From Gari tellinella (taxonomy: Eukaryota > Mollusca > Bivalvia > Cardiida > Psammobiidae), in NCBI GenBank assembly GCA_922989275.2, contig OV277857.1, positions 49,577,083-49,641,082 on the forward strand: a stretch of DNA of 64,000 nt, given 5' to 3'. Positions within the stretch are counted from its first letter, which is position 1, and every line of letters begins with the position of its first letter. A model generated the notes under the pieces. That model had not been told where the DNA came from. It saw only the letters and a list, made by a program, of their open reading frames with translations, and did not search any database. Positions 1-12,600 of this stretch are shown here, in pieces. The position numbers and the translations under genes were made by a program.

Positions 1-276
1 TTAGTACAGGTTGTGATGCTAACAATTCAATAATGATTTAATAATAATTCAAATACGTTCCTTCTACATACAAAATAATATTTTGATAGAAAATGTGCGT
101 TTCTTTTTCGCACTGAGTGTATATCGATAGTCGAAAATGATATCAATGTTCTGAACTCTTTTGTTGGTTATATAATAATTATTGATTATAACCTGTTTGG
201 AGCTTATAAAGATAAAGAAAAAAAATAAAATGTTCAGGGCAAAAAGATATATTAGATACAAGGTATGTATACTTAC

Positions 277-310
277 ATCAGACAGGTTTCTTGGAATGTC
301 CTCATCATGA
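277..310 (-). other. 34-nt mini-exon candidate (representative; 11 copies)
   Basis: On the minus strand the segment starts TCATGATGAGGACATTCC and ends CCTGTCTGAT. It is preceded by a pyrimidine-rich 3' splice site (CATCTCTTCATT...ATTTCAG) and followed immediately by the donor GTAAGTATACATACC. Other copies are 2090-2123, 2904-2937, 4689-4722, 7880-7913, 11987-12020, 12802-12835, 13617-13650, 23702-23735 and 25066-25099. A copy starting at 9162 is split by a LINE micro-insertion. In one frame the segment reads HDEDIPRNLSD. If the internal GAG is used as acceptor, the remainder is 24 nt and reads DIPRNLSD. Three copies (2090, 7880, 23702) have TGATGATGAG instead of TCATGATGAG. Splice-site quality is seen directly; exon use is inferred. 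Confidence 0.5.
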
Positions 311-1468
311 CTGAAATTGTAATGAAGAGATGGTTATAAAACATGTCGCCCCTAATTCATGATGACCATACAGAGGTTACTTTTACTGATGATCAGATGT
401 ACATGCAAGAAAAGTTTTTCAATTTCGTAGTTTGTTGTACAATTATAATTTAAATACATATCATTTATAGACCTATTTTGTTCTCCTTCCTGGATATTCC
501 ATATATCAATTTCGTAAGTTGTTGTATAGTTGTTAATTGTAATGTTTTGGGAACTTTTCATGAAATAAAACAACAAAATGTTGAGGCATAGCGCATAGGC
601 AATAAAAAAGGGATGTGGTATCTCCAGGCACTGGTCTCTCGGACTTGGAATGTCCTCATCATAACTGAAATTGTAATAAGCACAGAAGAAGGGATGTGGT
701 AGAGTTGACTGGCATTGTGGCATTGGGTAGCGAAAGTCCTCATCATGACTGAAATTGTAATGAAGAGATGGTTATAAAACATGTCGCCCCTAATTCATGA
801 TGACCATACAGAGGTTACTTTTACTGATGATCAGATGTACATGCAAGAAAAGTTTTTCAATTTCGTAGTTTGTTGTACAATTATAATTTAAATACATATC
901 ATTTATAGACCTATTTTGTTCTCCTTCCTGGATATTCCATATATCGATGTATATGCAAGAAAATGTTATCAATTTCGTAAGTTGTTGTGTAATTATTAAT
1001 AGTAATATTTTTGCAAAAAATGTTGAGGCATACGGCATAGGCAATAAAGAAGGGATGTGGTAGTGTTGACTGGCATTGTTGTTCTCGTGTTGTTCTCATG
1101 TAGGGAAAGTCCTCATCATGACTGAAATTGTAATTTCAAAATGTTTAGACATACCGCATAGGCAATAAAGAAGGGATGTGTTGACTGGCATTGTGTAGCG
1201 AATGTCCTCATCATGACTGAAATTGTAATGAAGAGATGGTTATAAAACATGTCACCCCTAATTCATGATGACCATACAGAGGTTACTTTTACTGATGATC
1301 AGATGTACATGCCAGAAAAGTTTTTCAATTTCGTAGTTTGTTGTACAATTAGTACAGGTTGTGATGCTAACAATTCAATAATGATTTAATAATAATTCAA
1401 ATACGTTCCTTCTACATACAAAATAATATTTTGATAGAAAATGTGCGTTTCTTTTTGCGCTGAGTGTA

Positions 1469-1511
1469 TATCGATAGTCGAAAATGATTTTCGACTATCG
1501 ATGTATATGCA
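1469..1511. repeat. 33-bp near-perfect palindrome inside the 22-nt-type module
   Basis: ATCGATAGTCGAAAAT and ATTTTCGACTATCGAT flank one central base, so the segment can form a 16-bp stem. It recurs in every 22-nt-type module (near 3695, 5893, 7260, 9993, 11365, 14370, 21455, 24450). In the 34-nt type only the left arm remains (ATCGATAGTCGAAAATGATATCAATG). Confidence 0.9.
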
Positions 1512-1660
1512 TGAAAAGTTTATCAATGTTCTGATTCTGAACTCTTTTGTTTGTTATATAATAATTATTAATTATTACCTGTTTGGAGCTTATGACAATA
1601 AAAAAAAATAAAAATATTCAGGGCAAAAAGATAAATAAGGTATATGGTATGTATACTTAC

Positions 1661-1682
1661 CTTTGGAATGTCCTCATCATGA
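1661..1682 (-). other. 22-nt mini-exon candidate (representative; 9 copies)
   Basis: On the minus strand the segment starts TCATGATGAGGACATTCC and ends AAAG, followed directly by donor GTAAGTATACATACC and preceded by the same ATTTCAG acceptor. Other copies are 3886-3907, 6076-6097, 7451-7472, 10183-10204, 11558-11579, 20717-20738, 21651-21672 and 24637-24658. One frame reads HDEDIPK. From the internal GAG acceptor it is 12 nt and reads DIPK. The intron-like spacer that follows on the minus strand contains the 33-bp palindrome absent from the 34-nt type. Confidence 0.5.
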
Positions 1683-3293
1683 CTGAAATTGTAATGAAGA
1701 GATGGTTATAAAACATGTCACCCCTAGTTCATGATGACCATACAGAGGTTACTTTTACTGATGATCAGATGTACATGCCAGAAAAGTTTTTCAATTTCGT
1801 AGTTTGTTGTACAATTAGTACAGGTTGTGATGCTAACAATTCAATAATGATTTAATAATAATTCAAATACGTTCCTTCTACATACAAAATAATATTTTGA
1901 TAGAAAATGTGCGTTTCTTTTTCGCGCTGAGTGTATATCGATAGTCGAAAATGATATCAATGTTCTGAACTCTTTTGTTGGTTATATAATAATTATTGAT
2001 TATAACCTGTTTGGAGCTTATAAAGATAAAGAAAAAAATAAAATGTTCAGGCCAAAAAGATAAATTAGATACAAGGTATGTATACTTACATCAGACAGAT
2101 TTCTTGGAATGTCCTCATCATCACTGAAATTGTAATGAAGAGATGGTTATAAAACATGTCGCCCCTAATTCATGATGACCATACAGAGGTTACTTTTACT
2201 GATGATCAGATGTACATGCAAGAAAAGTTTTTCAATTTCGTAGTTTGTTGTACAATTATAATTTAAATACATATCATTTATAGACCTATTTTGTTCTCCT
2301 TCCTGGATATTCCATATATCGATGTATATGCAAGAAAATGTTATCAATTTCGTAAGTTGTTGTGTAATTATTAATAGTAATATTTTTGCAAAAAATGTTG
2401 AGGCATACGGCATAGGCAATAAAGAAGGGATGTGGTAGTGTTGACTGGCATTGTTGTTCTCGTGTTGTTCTCATGTAGGGAAAGTCCTCATCATGACTGA
2501 AATTGAAATGAAGAGATGGTTATAAAACATGTCACCCCTAGTTCATGATGACCATACAGAGGTTACTTTTACTGATGATCAGATGTACATGCCAGAAAAG
2601 TTTTTCAATTTCGTAGTTTGTTGTACAATTAGTACAGGTTGTGATGCTAACAATTCAATAATGATTTAATAATAATTCAAATACGTTCCTTCTACATACA
2701 AAATAATATTTCGATAGAAAATGTGCGTTTCTTTTTCGCGCTGAGTGTATATCGATAGTCGAAAATGATATCAATGTTCTGAACTCTTTTGTTGGTTATA
2801 TAATAATAATTGATTATAACCTGTTTGGAGCTTATAAAGATAAAGAAAAAAATAAAATGTTCAGGCCAAAAAGATAAATTAGATACAAGGTATGTATACT
2901 TACATCAGACAGATTTCTTGGAATGTCCTCATCATGACTGAAATTGTAATGAAGAGATGGTTATAAAACATGTCGCCCCTAATTCATGATGACCATACAG
3001 AGGTTACTTTTACTGATGATCAGATGTACATGCAAGAAAAGTTTTTCAATTTCGCAGTTTGTTGTACAATTATAATTTAAATACATATCATTTATAGACC
3101 TATTTTGTTCTCCTTCCTGGATATTCCATATATCGATGTATATGCAAGAAAATGTTATCAATTTCGTAAGTTGTTGTGTAATTATTAATAGTAATATTTT
3201 TGCCAAAAATGTTGAGGCATACGGCATAGGCAATAAAGAAGGGATGTGGTAGTGTTGACTGGCATTGTTGTTCTCGTGTTGTTCTCATGTAGG

Positions 3294-3317
3294 AAACACC
3301 ATTCATTCATTCATTCA
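3294..3317 (+). mobile_element. 24-bp micro-insertion of LINE 3' end
   Basis: The inserted bases AAACACCATTCATTC... match the last ~24 bp of the LINE ending at 20671. They are flanked by 12-bp direct repeats TTCTCATGTAGG at 3282-3293 and 3318-3329, whereas neighbouring modules have this 12-mer once. Insertion plus target duplication is the signature of target-primed reverse transcription that stopped almost at once. Confidence 0.85.
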
Positions 3318-6300
3318 TTCTCATGTAGGGAAAGTCCTCATCATGACTGAAATTGTAATTTCAAAATGTTTAGACATACCGCATAGGCAATAAAGAAGGG
3401 ATGTGTTGACTGGCATTGTGTAGCGAATGTCCTCATCATGACTGAAATTGTAATGAAGAGATGGTTATAAAACATGTCACCCCTAATTCATGATGTCCAT
3501 ACAGAGGTTACTTTTACTGATGATCAGATGTACATGCCAGAAAAGTTTTTCAATTTCGTAGTTTGTTGTACAATTAGTACAGGTTGTGATGCTAACAATT
3601 CAATAATGATTTAATAATAATTCAAATACGTTCCTTCTACATACAAAATAATATTTTGATAGAAAATGTGCGTTTCTTTTTGCGCTGAGTGTATATCGAT
3701 AGTCGAAAATGATTTTCGACTATCGATGTATATGCATGAAAAGTTTATCAATGTTCTGATTCTGAACTCTTTTGTTTGTTATATAATAATTATTAATTAT
3801 TACCTGTTTGGAGCTTATGACAATAAAAAAAAATAAAAATATTCAGGGCAAAAAGATAAATAAGGTATATGGTATGTATACTTACCTTTGGAATGTCCTC
3901 ATCATGACTGAAATTGTAATGAAGAGATGGTTATAAAACATGTCGCCCCTAATTCATGATGACCATACAGAGGTTACTTTTACTGATGATCAGATGTACA
4001 TGCAAGAAAAGTTTTTCAATTTCGTAGTTTGTTGTACAATTATAATTTAAATACATATCATTTATAGACCTATTTTGTTCTCCTTCCTGGATATTCCATA
4101 TATCGATGTATATGCAAGAAAATGTTATCAATTTCGTAAGTTGTTGTGTAATTATTAATAGTAATATTTTTGCAAAAAATGTTGAGGCATACGGCATAGG
4201 CAATAAAGAAGGGATGTGGTAGTGTTGACTGGCATTGTTGTTCTCGTGTTGTTCTCATGTAGGGAAAGTCCTCATCATGACTGAAATTGTAATGAAGAGA
4301 TGGTTATAAAACATGTCACCCCTAGTTCATGATGACCATACAGAGGTTACTTTTACTGATGATCAGATGTACATGCCAGAAAAGTTTTTCAATTTCGTAG
4401 TTTGTTGTACAATTAGTACAGGTTGTGATGCTAACAATTCAATAATGATTTAATAATAATTCAAATACGTTCCTTCTACATACAAAATAATATTTTGATA
4501 GAAAATGTGCGTTTCTTTTTCGCACTGAGTGTATATCGATAGTCGAAAATGATATCAATGTTCTGAACTCTTTTGTTGGTTATATAATAATTATTGATTA
4601 TAACCTGTTTGGAGCTTATAAAGATAAAGAAAAAAAATAAAATGTTCAGGGCAAAAAGATATATTAGATACAAGGTATGTATACTTACATCAGACAGGTT
4701 TCTTGGAATGTCCTCATCATGACTGAAATTGTAATGAAGAGATGGTTATAAAACATGTCGCCCCTAATTCATGATGACCATACAGAGGTTACTTTTACTG
4801 ATGATCAGATGTACATGCAAGAAAAGTTTTTCAATTTCGTAGTTTGTTGTACAATTATAATTTAAATACATATCATTTATAGACCTATTTTGTTCTCCTT
4901 CCTGGATATTCCATATATCAATTTCGTAAGTTGTTGTATAGTTGTTAATTGTAATGTTTTGGGAACTTTTCATGAAATAAAACAACAAAATGTTGAGGCA
5001 TAGCGCATAGGCAATAAAAAAGGGATGTGGTATCTCCAGGCACTGGTCTCTCGGACTTGGAATGTCCTCATCATAACTGAAATTGTAATAAGCACAGAAG
5101 AAGGGATGTGGTAGAGTTGACTGGCATGTTGTTTTCATGTAGGGAAAGTCGTTCTCATCATGACTGAAATTGTAATGAAGAGATGGTTATAAAACATGTC
5201 GCCCCTAATTCATGATGACCATACAGAGGTTACTTTTACTGATGATCAGATGTACATGCAAGAAAAGTTTTTCAATTTCGTAGTTTGTTGTACAATTATA
5301 ATTTAAATACATATCATTTATAGACCTATTTTGTTCTCCTTCCTGGATATTCCATATATCGATGTATATGCAAGAAAATGTTATCAATTTCGTAAGTTGT
5401 TGTGTAATTATTAATAGTAATATTTTTGCAAAAAATGTTGAGGCATACGGCATAGGCAATAAAGAAGGGATGTGGTAGTGTTGACTGGCATTGTTGTTCT
5501 CGTGTTGTTCTCATGTAGGGAAAGTCCTCATCATGACTGAAATTGTAATTTCAAAATGTTTAGACATACCGCATAGGCAATAAAGAAGGGATGTGTTGAC
5601 TGGCATTGTGTAGCGAATGTCCTCATCATGACTGAAATTGTAATGAAGAGATGGTTATAAAACATGTCACCCCTAATTCATGATGACCATACAGAGGTTA
5701 CTTTTACTGATGATCAGATGTACATGCCAGAAAAGTTTTTCAATTTCGTAGTTTGTTGTACAATTAGTACAGGTTGTGATGCTAACAATTCAATAATGAT
5801 TTAATAATAATTCAAATACGTTCCTTCTACATACAAAATAATATTTTGATAGAAAATGTGCGTTTCTTTTTGCGCTGAGTGTATATCGATAGTCGAAAAT
5901 GATTTTCGACTATCGATGTATATGCATGAAAAGTTTATCAATGTTCTGATTCTGAACTCTTTTGTTTGTTATATAATAATTATTAATTATTACCTGTTTG
6001 GAGCTTATGACAATAAAAAAAAATAAAAATATTCAGGGCAAAAAGATAAATAAGGTATATGGTATGTATACTTACCTTTGGAATGTCCTCATCATGACTG
6101 AAATTGTAATGAAGAGATGGTTATAAAACATGTCACCCCTAGTTCATGATGACCATACAGAGGTTACTTTTACTGATGATCAGATGTACATGCAAGAAAA
6201 GTTTTTCAATTTCGTAGTTTGTTGTACAATTATAATTTAAATACATATCATTTATAGACCTATTTTGTTCTCCTTCCTGGATATTCCATATATCAATTTC

Positions 6301-9189
6301 GTAAGTTGTTGTATAGTTGTTAATTGTAATGTTTTGGGAACTTTTCATGAAATAAAACAACAAAATGTTGAGGCATAGCGCATAGGCAATAAAAAAGGGA
6401 TGTGGTATCTCCAGGCACTGGTCTCTCGGACTTGGAATGTCCTCATCATAACTGAAATTGTAATAAGCACAGAAGAAGGGATGTGGTAGAGTTGACTGGC
6501 ATGTTGTTTTCATGTAGGGAAAGTCGTTCTCATCATGACTGAAATTGTAATGAAGAGATGGTTATAAAACATGTCGCCCCTAATTCATGATGACCATACA
6601 GAGGTTACTTTTACTGATGATCAGATGTACATGCAAGAAAAGTTTTTCAATTTCGTAGTTTGTTGTACAATTATAATTTAAATACATATCATTTATAGAC
6701 CTATTTTGTTCTCCTTCCTGGATATTCCATATATCGATGTATATGCAAGAAAATGTTATCAATTTCGTAAGTTGTTGTGTAATTATTAATAGTAATATTT
6801 TTGCAAAAAATGTTGAGGCATACGGCATAGGCAATAAAGAAGGGATGTGGTAGTGTTGACTGGCATTGTTGTTCTCGTGTTGTTCTCATGTAGGGAAAGT
6901 CCTCATCATGACTGAAATTGTAATTTCAAAATGTTTAGACATACCGCATAGGCAATAAAGAAGGGATGTGTTGACTGGCATTGTGTAGCGAATGTCCTCA
7001 TCATGACTGAAATTGTAATGAAGAGATGGTTATAAAACATGTCACCCCTAATTCATGATGACCATACAGAGGTTACTTTTACTGATGATCAGATGTACAT
7101 GCCAGAAAAGTTTTTCAATTTCGTAGTTTGTTGTACAATTAGTACAGGTTGTGATGCTAACAATTCAATAATGATTTAATAATAATTCAAATACGTTCCT
7201 TCTACATACAAAATAATATTTTGATAGAAAATGTGCGTTTCTTTTTGCGCTGAGTGTATATCGATAGTCGAAAATGATTTTCGACTATCGATGTATATGC
7301 ATGAAAAGTTTATCAATGTTCTGATTCTGAACTCTTTTGTTTGTTATATAATAATTATTAATTATTACCTGTTTGGAGCTTATGACAATAAAAAAAAATA
7401 AAAATATTCAGGGCAAAAAGATAAATAAGGTATAATGTATGTATACTTACCTTTGGAATGTCCTCATCATGACTGAAATTGTAATGAAGAGATGGTTATA
7501 AAACATGTCACCCCTAGTTCATGATGACCATACAGAGGTTACTTTTACTGATGATCAGATGTACATGCCAGAAAAGTTTTTCAATTTCGTAGTTTGTTGT
7601 ACAATTAGTACAGGTTGTGATGCTAACAATTCAATAATGATTTAATAATAATTCAAATACGTTCCTTCTACATACAAAATAATATTTTGATAGAAAATGT
7701 GCGTTTCTTTTTCGCGCTGAGTGTATATCGATAGTCGAAAATGATATCAATGTTCTGAACTCTTTTGTTGGTTATATAATAATTATTGATTATAACCTGT
7801 TTGGAGCTTATAAAGATAAAGAAAAAAATAAAATGTTCAGGCCAAAAAGATAAATTAGATACAAGGTATGTATACTTACATCAGACAGATTTCTTGGAAT
7901 GTCCTCATCATCACTGAAATTGTAATGAAGAGATGGTTATAAAACATGTCGCCCCTAATTCATGATGACCATACAGAGGTTACTTTTACTGATGATCAGA
8001 TGTACATGCAAGAAAAGTTTTTCAATTTCGTAGTTTGTTGTACAATTATAATTTAAATACATATCATTTATAGACCTATTTTGTTCTCCTTCCTGGATAT
8101 TCCATATATCGATGTATATGCAAGAAAATGTTATCAATTTCGTAAGTTGTTGTGTAATTATTAATAGTAATATTTTTGCAAAAAATGTTGAGGCATACGG
8201 CATAGGCAATAAAGAAGGGATGTGGTAGTGTTGACTGGCATTGTTGTTCTCGTGTTGTTCTCATGTAGGGAAAGTCCTCATCATGACTGAAATTGTAATT
8301 TCAAAATGTTTAGACATACCGCATAGGCAATAAAGAAGGGATGTGTTGACTGGCATTGTGTAGCGAATGTCCTCATCATGACTGAAATGGTAATGAAGAG
8401 ATGGTTATAAAACATGTCACCCCTAATTCATGATGACCATACAGAGGTTATTTTTACTGATGATCAGATGTACATGCAAGAAAAGTTTTTCAATTTCGTA
8501 GTTTGTTGTACAATTATAATTTAAATACATATCATTTATAGACCTATTTTGTTCTCCTTCCTGGATATTCCATATATCGATGTATATGCAAGAAAATGTT
8601 ATCAATTTCGTAAGTTGTTGTGTAATTATTAATAGTAATATTTTTGCAAAAAATGTTGAGGCATACGGCATAGGCAATAAAGAAGGGATGTGGTAGTGTT
8701 GACTGGCATTGTTGTTCTCGTGTTGTTCTCATGTAGGGAAAGTCCTCATCATGACTGAAATTGAAATGAAGAGATGGTTATAAAACATGTCACCCCTAGT
8801 TCATGATGACCATACAGAGGTTACTTTTACTGATGATCAGATGTACATGCCAGAAAAGTTTTTCAATTTCGTAGTTTGTTGTACAATTAGTACAGGTTGT
8901 GATGCTAACAATTCAATAATGATTTAATAATAATTCAAATACGTTCCTTCTACATACAAAATAATATTTCGATAGAAAATGTGCGTTTCTTTTTCGCGCT
9001 GAGTGTATATCGATAGTCGAAAATGATATCAATGTTCTGAACTCTTTTGTTGGTTATATAATAATAATTGATTATAACCTGTTTGGAGCTTATAAAGATA
9101 AAGAAAAAAATAAAATGTTCAGGCCAAAAAGATAAATTAGATACAAGGTATGTATACTTACATCAGACAGATTTCTTGGAATGTCCTCA

Positions 9190-9225
9190 GATGGGCCGTA
9201 AAACACCATTCATTCATTCATTCAT
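9190..9225 (+). mobile_element. 36-bp micro-insertion of LINE 3' end
   Basis: The insert begins GATGGGCCGTAAAACACC and continues into (ATTC)n, matching the LINE 3' terminus. It is flanked by a 14-bp duplication, TTGGAATGTCCTCA, at 9176-9189 and 9226-9239. It splits a 34-nt mini-exon copy. The equivalent copy at 2904-2937 is uninterrupted. Confidence 0.87.
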
Positions 9226-9590
9226 TTGGAATGTCCTCATCATGACTGAAATTGTAATGAAGAGATGGTTATAAAACATGTCGCCCCTAATTCATGATGA
9301 CCATACAGAGGTTACTTTTACTGATGATCAGATGTACATGCAAGAAAAGTTTTTCAATTTCGCAGTTTGTTGTACAATTATAATTTAAATACATATCATT
9401 TATAGACCTATTTTGTTCTCCTTCCTGGATATTCCATATATCGATGTATATGCAAGAAAATGTTATCAATTTCGTAAGTTGTTGTGTAATTATTAATAGT
9501 AATATTTTTGCCAAAAATGTTGAGGCATACGGCATAGGCAATAAAGAAGGGATGTGGTAGTGTTGACTGGCATTGTTGTTCTCATGTAGG

Positions 9591-9614
9591 AAACACCATT
9601 CATTCATTCATTCA
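9591..9614 (+). mobile_element. 24-bp LINE micro-insertion (array-duplicated copy)
   Basis: It is identical to the insertion at 3294-3317, with the same 12-bp TSD (9579-9590 and 9615-9626). It was copied by array duplication rather than inserted independently, because flanking diagnostic bases are shared. This copy has since lost 11 bp just upstream. Confidence 0.85.
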
Positions 9615-12600
9615 TTCTCATGTAGGGAAAGTCCTCATCATGACTGAAATTGTAATTTCAAAATGTTTAGACATACCGCATAGGCAATAAAGAAGGGATG
9701 TGTTGACTGGCATTGTGTAGCGAATGTCCTCATCATGACTGAAATTGTAATGAAGAGATGGTTATAAAACATGTCACCCCTAATTCATGATGTCCATACA
9801 GAGGTTACTTTTACTGATGATCAGATGTACATGCCAGAAAAGTTTTTCAATTTCGTAGTTTGTTGTACAATTAGTACAGGTTGTGATGCTAACAATTCAA
9901 TAATGATTTAATAATAATTCAAATACGTTCCTTCTACATACAAAATAATATTTTGATAGAAAATGTGCGTTTCTTTTTGCGCTGAGTGTATATCGATAGT
10001 CGAAAATGATTTTCGACTATCGATGTATATGCATGAAAAGTTTATCAATGTTCTGATTCTGAACTCCTTTGTTTGTTATATAATAATTATTAATTATTAC
10101 CTGTTTGGAGCTTATGACAATAAAAAAAAATAAAAATATTCAGGGCAAAAAGATAAATAAGGTATATGGTATGTATACTTACCTTTGGAATGTCCTCATC
10201 ATGACTGAAATTGTAATGAAGAGATGGTTATAAAACATGTCGCCCCTAATTCATGATGACCATACAGAGGTTACTTTTACTGATGATCAGATGTACATGC
10301 AAGAAAAGTTTTTCAATTTCGTAGTTTGTTGTACAATTATAATTTAAATACATATCATTTATAGACCTATTTTGTTCTCCTTCCTGGATATTCCATATAT
10401 CAATTTCGTAAGTTGTTGTATAGTTGTTAATTGTAATGTTTTGGGAACTTTTCATGAAATAAAACAACAAAATGTTGAGGCATAGCGCATAGGCAATAAA
10501 AAAGGGATGTGGTATCTCCAGGCACTGGTCTCTCGGACTTGGAATGTCCTCATCATAACTGAAATTGTAATAAGCACAGAAGAAGGGATGTGGTAGAGTT
10601 GACTGGCATGTTGTTTTCATGTAGGGAAAGTCGTTCTCATCATGACTGAAATTGTAATGAAGAGATGGTTATAAAACATGTCGCCCCTAATTCATGATGA
10701 CCATACAGAGGTTACTTTTACTGATGATCAGATGTACATGCAAGAAAAGTTTTTCAATTTCGTAGTTTGTTGTACAATTATAATTTAAATACATATCATT
10801 TATAGACCTATTTTGTTCTCCTTCCTGGATATTCCATATATCGATGTATATGCAAGAAAATGTTATCAATTTCGTAAGTTGTTGTGTAATTATTAATAGT
10901 AATATTTTTGCAAAAAATGTTGAGGCATACGGCATAGGCAATAAAGAAGGGATGTGGTAGTGTTGACTGGCATTGTTGTTCTCGTGTTGTTCTCATGTAG
11001 GGAAAGTCCTCATCATGACTGAAATTGTAATTTCAAAATGTTTAGACATACCGCATAGGCAATAAAGAAGGGATGTGTTGACTGGCATTGTGTAGCGAAT
11101 GTCCTCATCATGACTGAAATTGTAATGAAGAGATGGTTATAAAACATGTCACCCCTAATTCATGATGACCATACAGAGGTTACTTTTACTGATGATCAGA
11201 TGTACATGCCAGAAAAGTTTTTCAATTTCGTAGTTTGTTGTACAATTAGTACAGGTTGTGATGCTAACAATTCAATAATGATTTAATAATAATTCAAATA
11301 CGTTCCTTCTACATACAAAATAATATTTTGATAGAAAATGTGCGTTTCTTTTTGCGCTGAGTGTATATCGATAGTCGAAAATGATTTTCGACTATCGATG
11401 TATATGCATGAAAAGTTTATCAATGTTCTGATTCTGAACTCTTTTGTTTGTTATATAATAATTATTAATTATTACCTGTTTGGAGCTTATGACAATAAAA
11501 AAAAATAAAAATATTCAGGGCAAAAAGATAAATAAGGTATAATGTATGTATACTTACCTTTGGAATGTCCTCATCATGACTGAAATTGTAATGAAGAGAT
11601 GGTTATAAAACATGTCACCCCTAGTTCATGATGACCATACAGAGGTTACTTTTACTGATGATCAGATGTACATGCCAGAAAAGTTTTTCAATTTCGTAGT
11701 TTGTTGTACAATTAGTACAGGTTGTGATGCTAACAATTCAATAATGATTTAATAATAATTCAAATACGTTCCTTCTACATACAAAATAATATTTTTATAG
11801 AAAATGTGCGTTTCTTTTTCGCGCTGAGTGTATATCGATAGTCGAAAATGATATCAATGTTCTGAACTCTTTTGTTGGTTATATAATAATTATTGATTAT
11901 AACCTGTTTGGAGCTTATAAAGATAAAGAAAAAAATAAAATGTTCAGGCCAAAAAGATAAATTAGATACAAGGTATGTATACTTACATCAGACAGATTTC
12001 TTGGAATGTCCTCATCATGACTGAAATTGTAATGAAGAGATGGTTATAAAACATGTCGCCCCTAATTCATGATGACCATACAGAGGTTACTTTTACTGAT
12101 GATCAGATGTACATGCAAGAAAAGTTTTTCAATTTCGTAGTTTGTTGTACAATTATAATTTAAATACATATCATTTATAGACCTATTTTGTTCTCCTTCC
12201 TGGATATTCCATATATCGATGTATATGCAAGAAAATGTTATCAATTTCGTAAGTTGTTGTGTAATTATTAATAGTAATATTTTTGCAAAAAATGTTGAGG
12301 CATACGGCATAGGCAATAAAGAAGGGATGTGGTAGTGTTGACTGGCATTGTTGTTCTCGTGTTGTTCTCATGTAGGGAAAGTCCTCATCATGACTGAAAT
12401 TGTAATGAAGAGATGGTTATAAAACATGTCACCCCTAGTTCATGATGACCATACAGAGGTTACTTTTACTGATGATCAGATGTACATGCCAGAAAAGTTT
12501 TTCAATTTCGTAGTTTGTTGTACAATTAGTACAGGTTGTGATGCTAACAATTCAATAATGATTTAATAATAATTCAAATACGTTCCTTCTACATACAAAA

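Noticed and set aside
352..723. 124-codon minus-strand ORF containing YYNFSYDEDIPSPRDQ
   Set aside because: It reads through apparent intron and splice-site sequence (TTATTACAATTTCAG) and is better explained by a cassette of acceptor plus exon start than as a continuous protein.
790..1044. Recurrent 84-codon minus-strand ORF in each array module
   Set aside because: It is low-complexity, Ile/Asn-rich and runs across the acceptor region. Its repetition follows from module identity, and it has no domain or start context of its own.
9068..9274. Plus-strand 68-codon ORF spanning the LINE micro-insertion
   Set aside because: It exists only because the 36-bp insertion joins frames. No equivalent in other modules.
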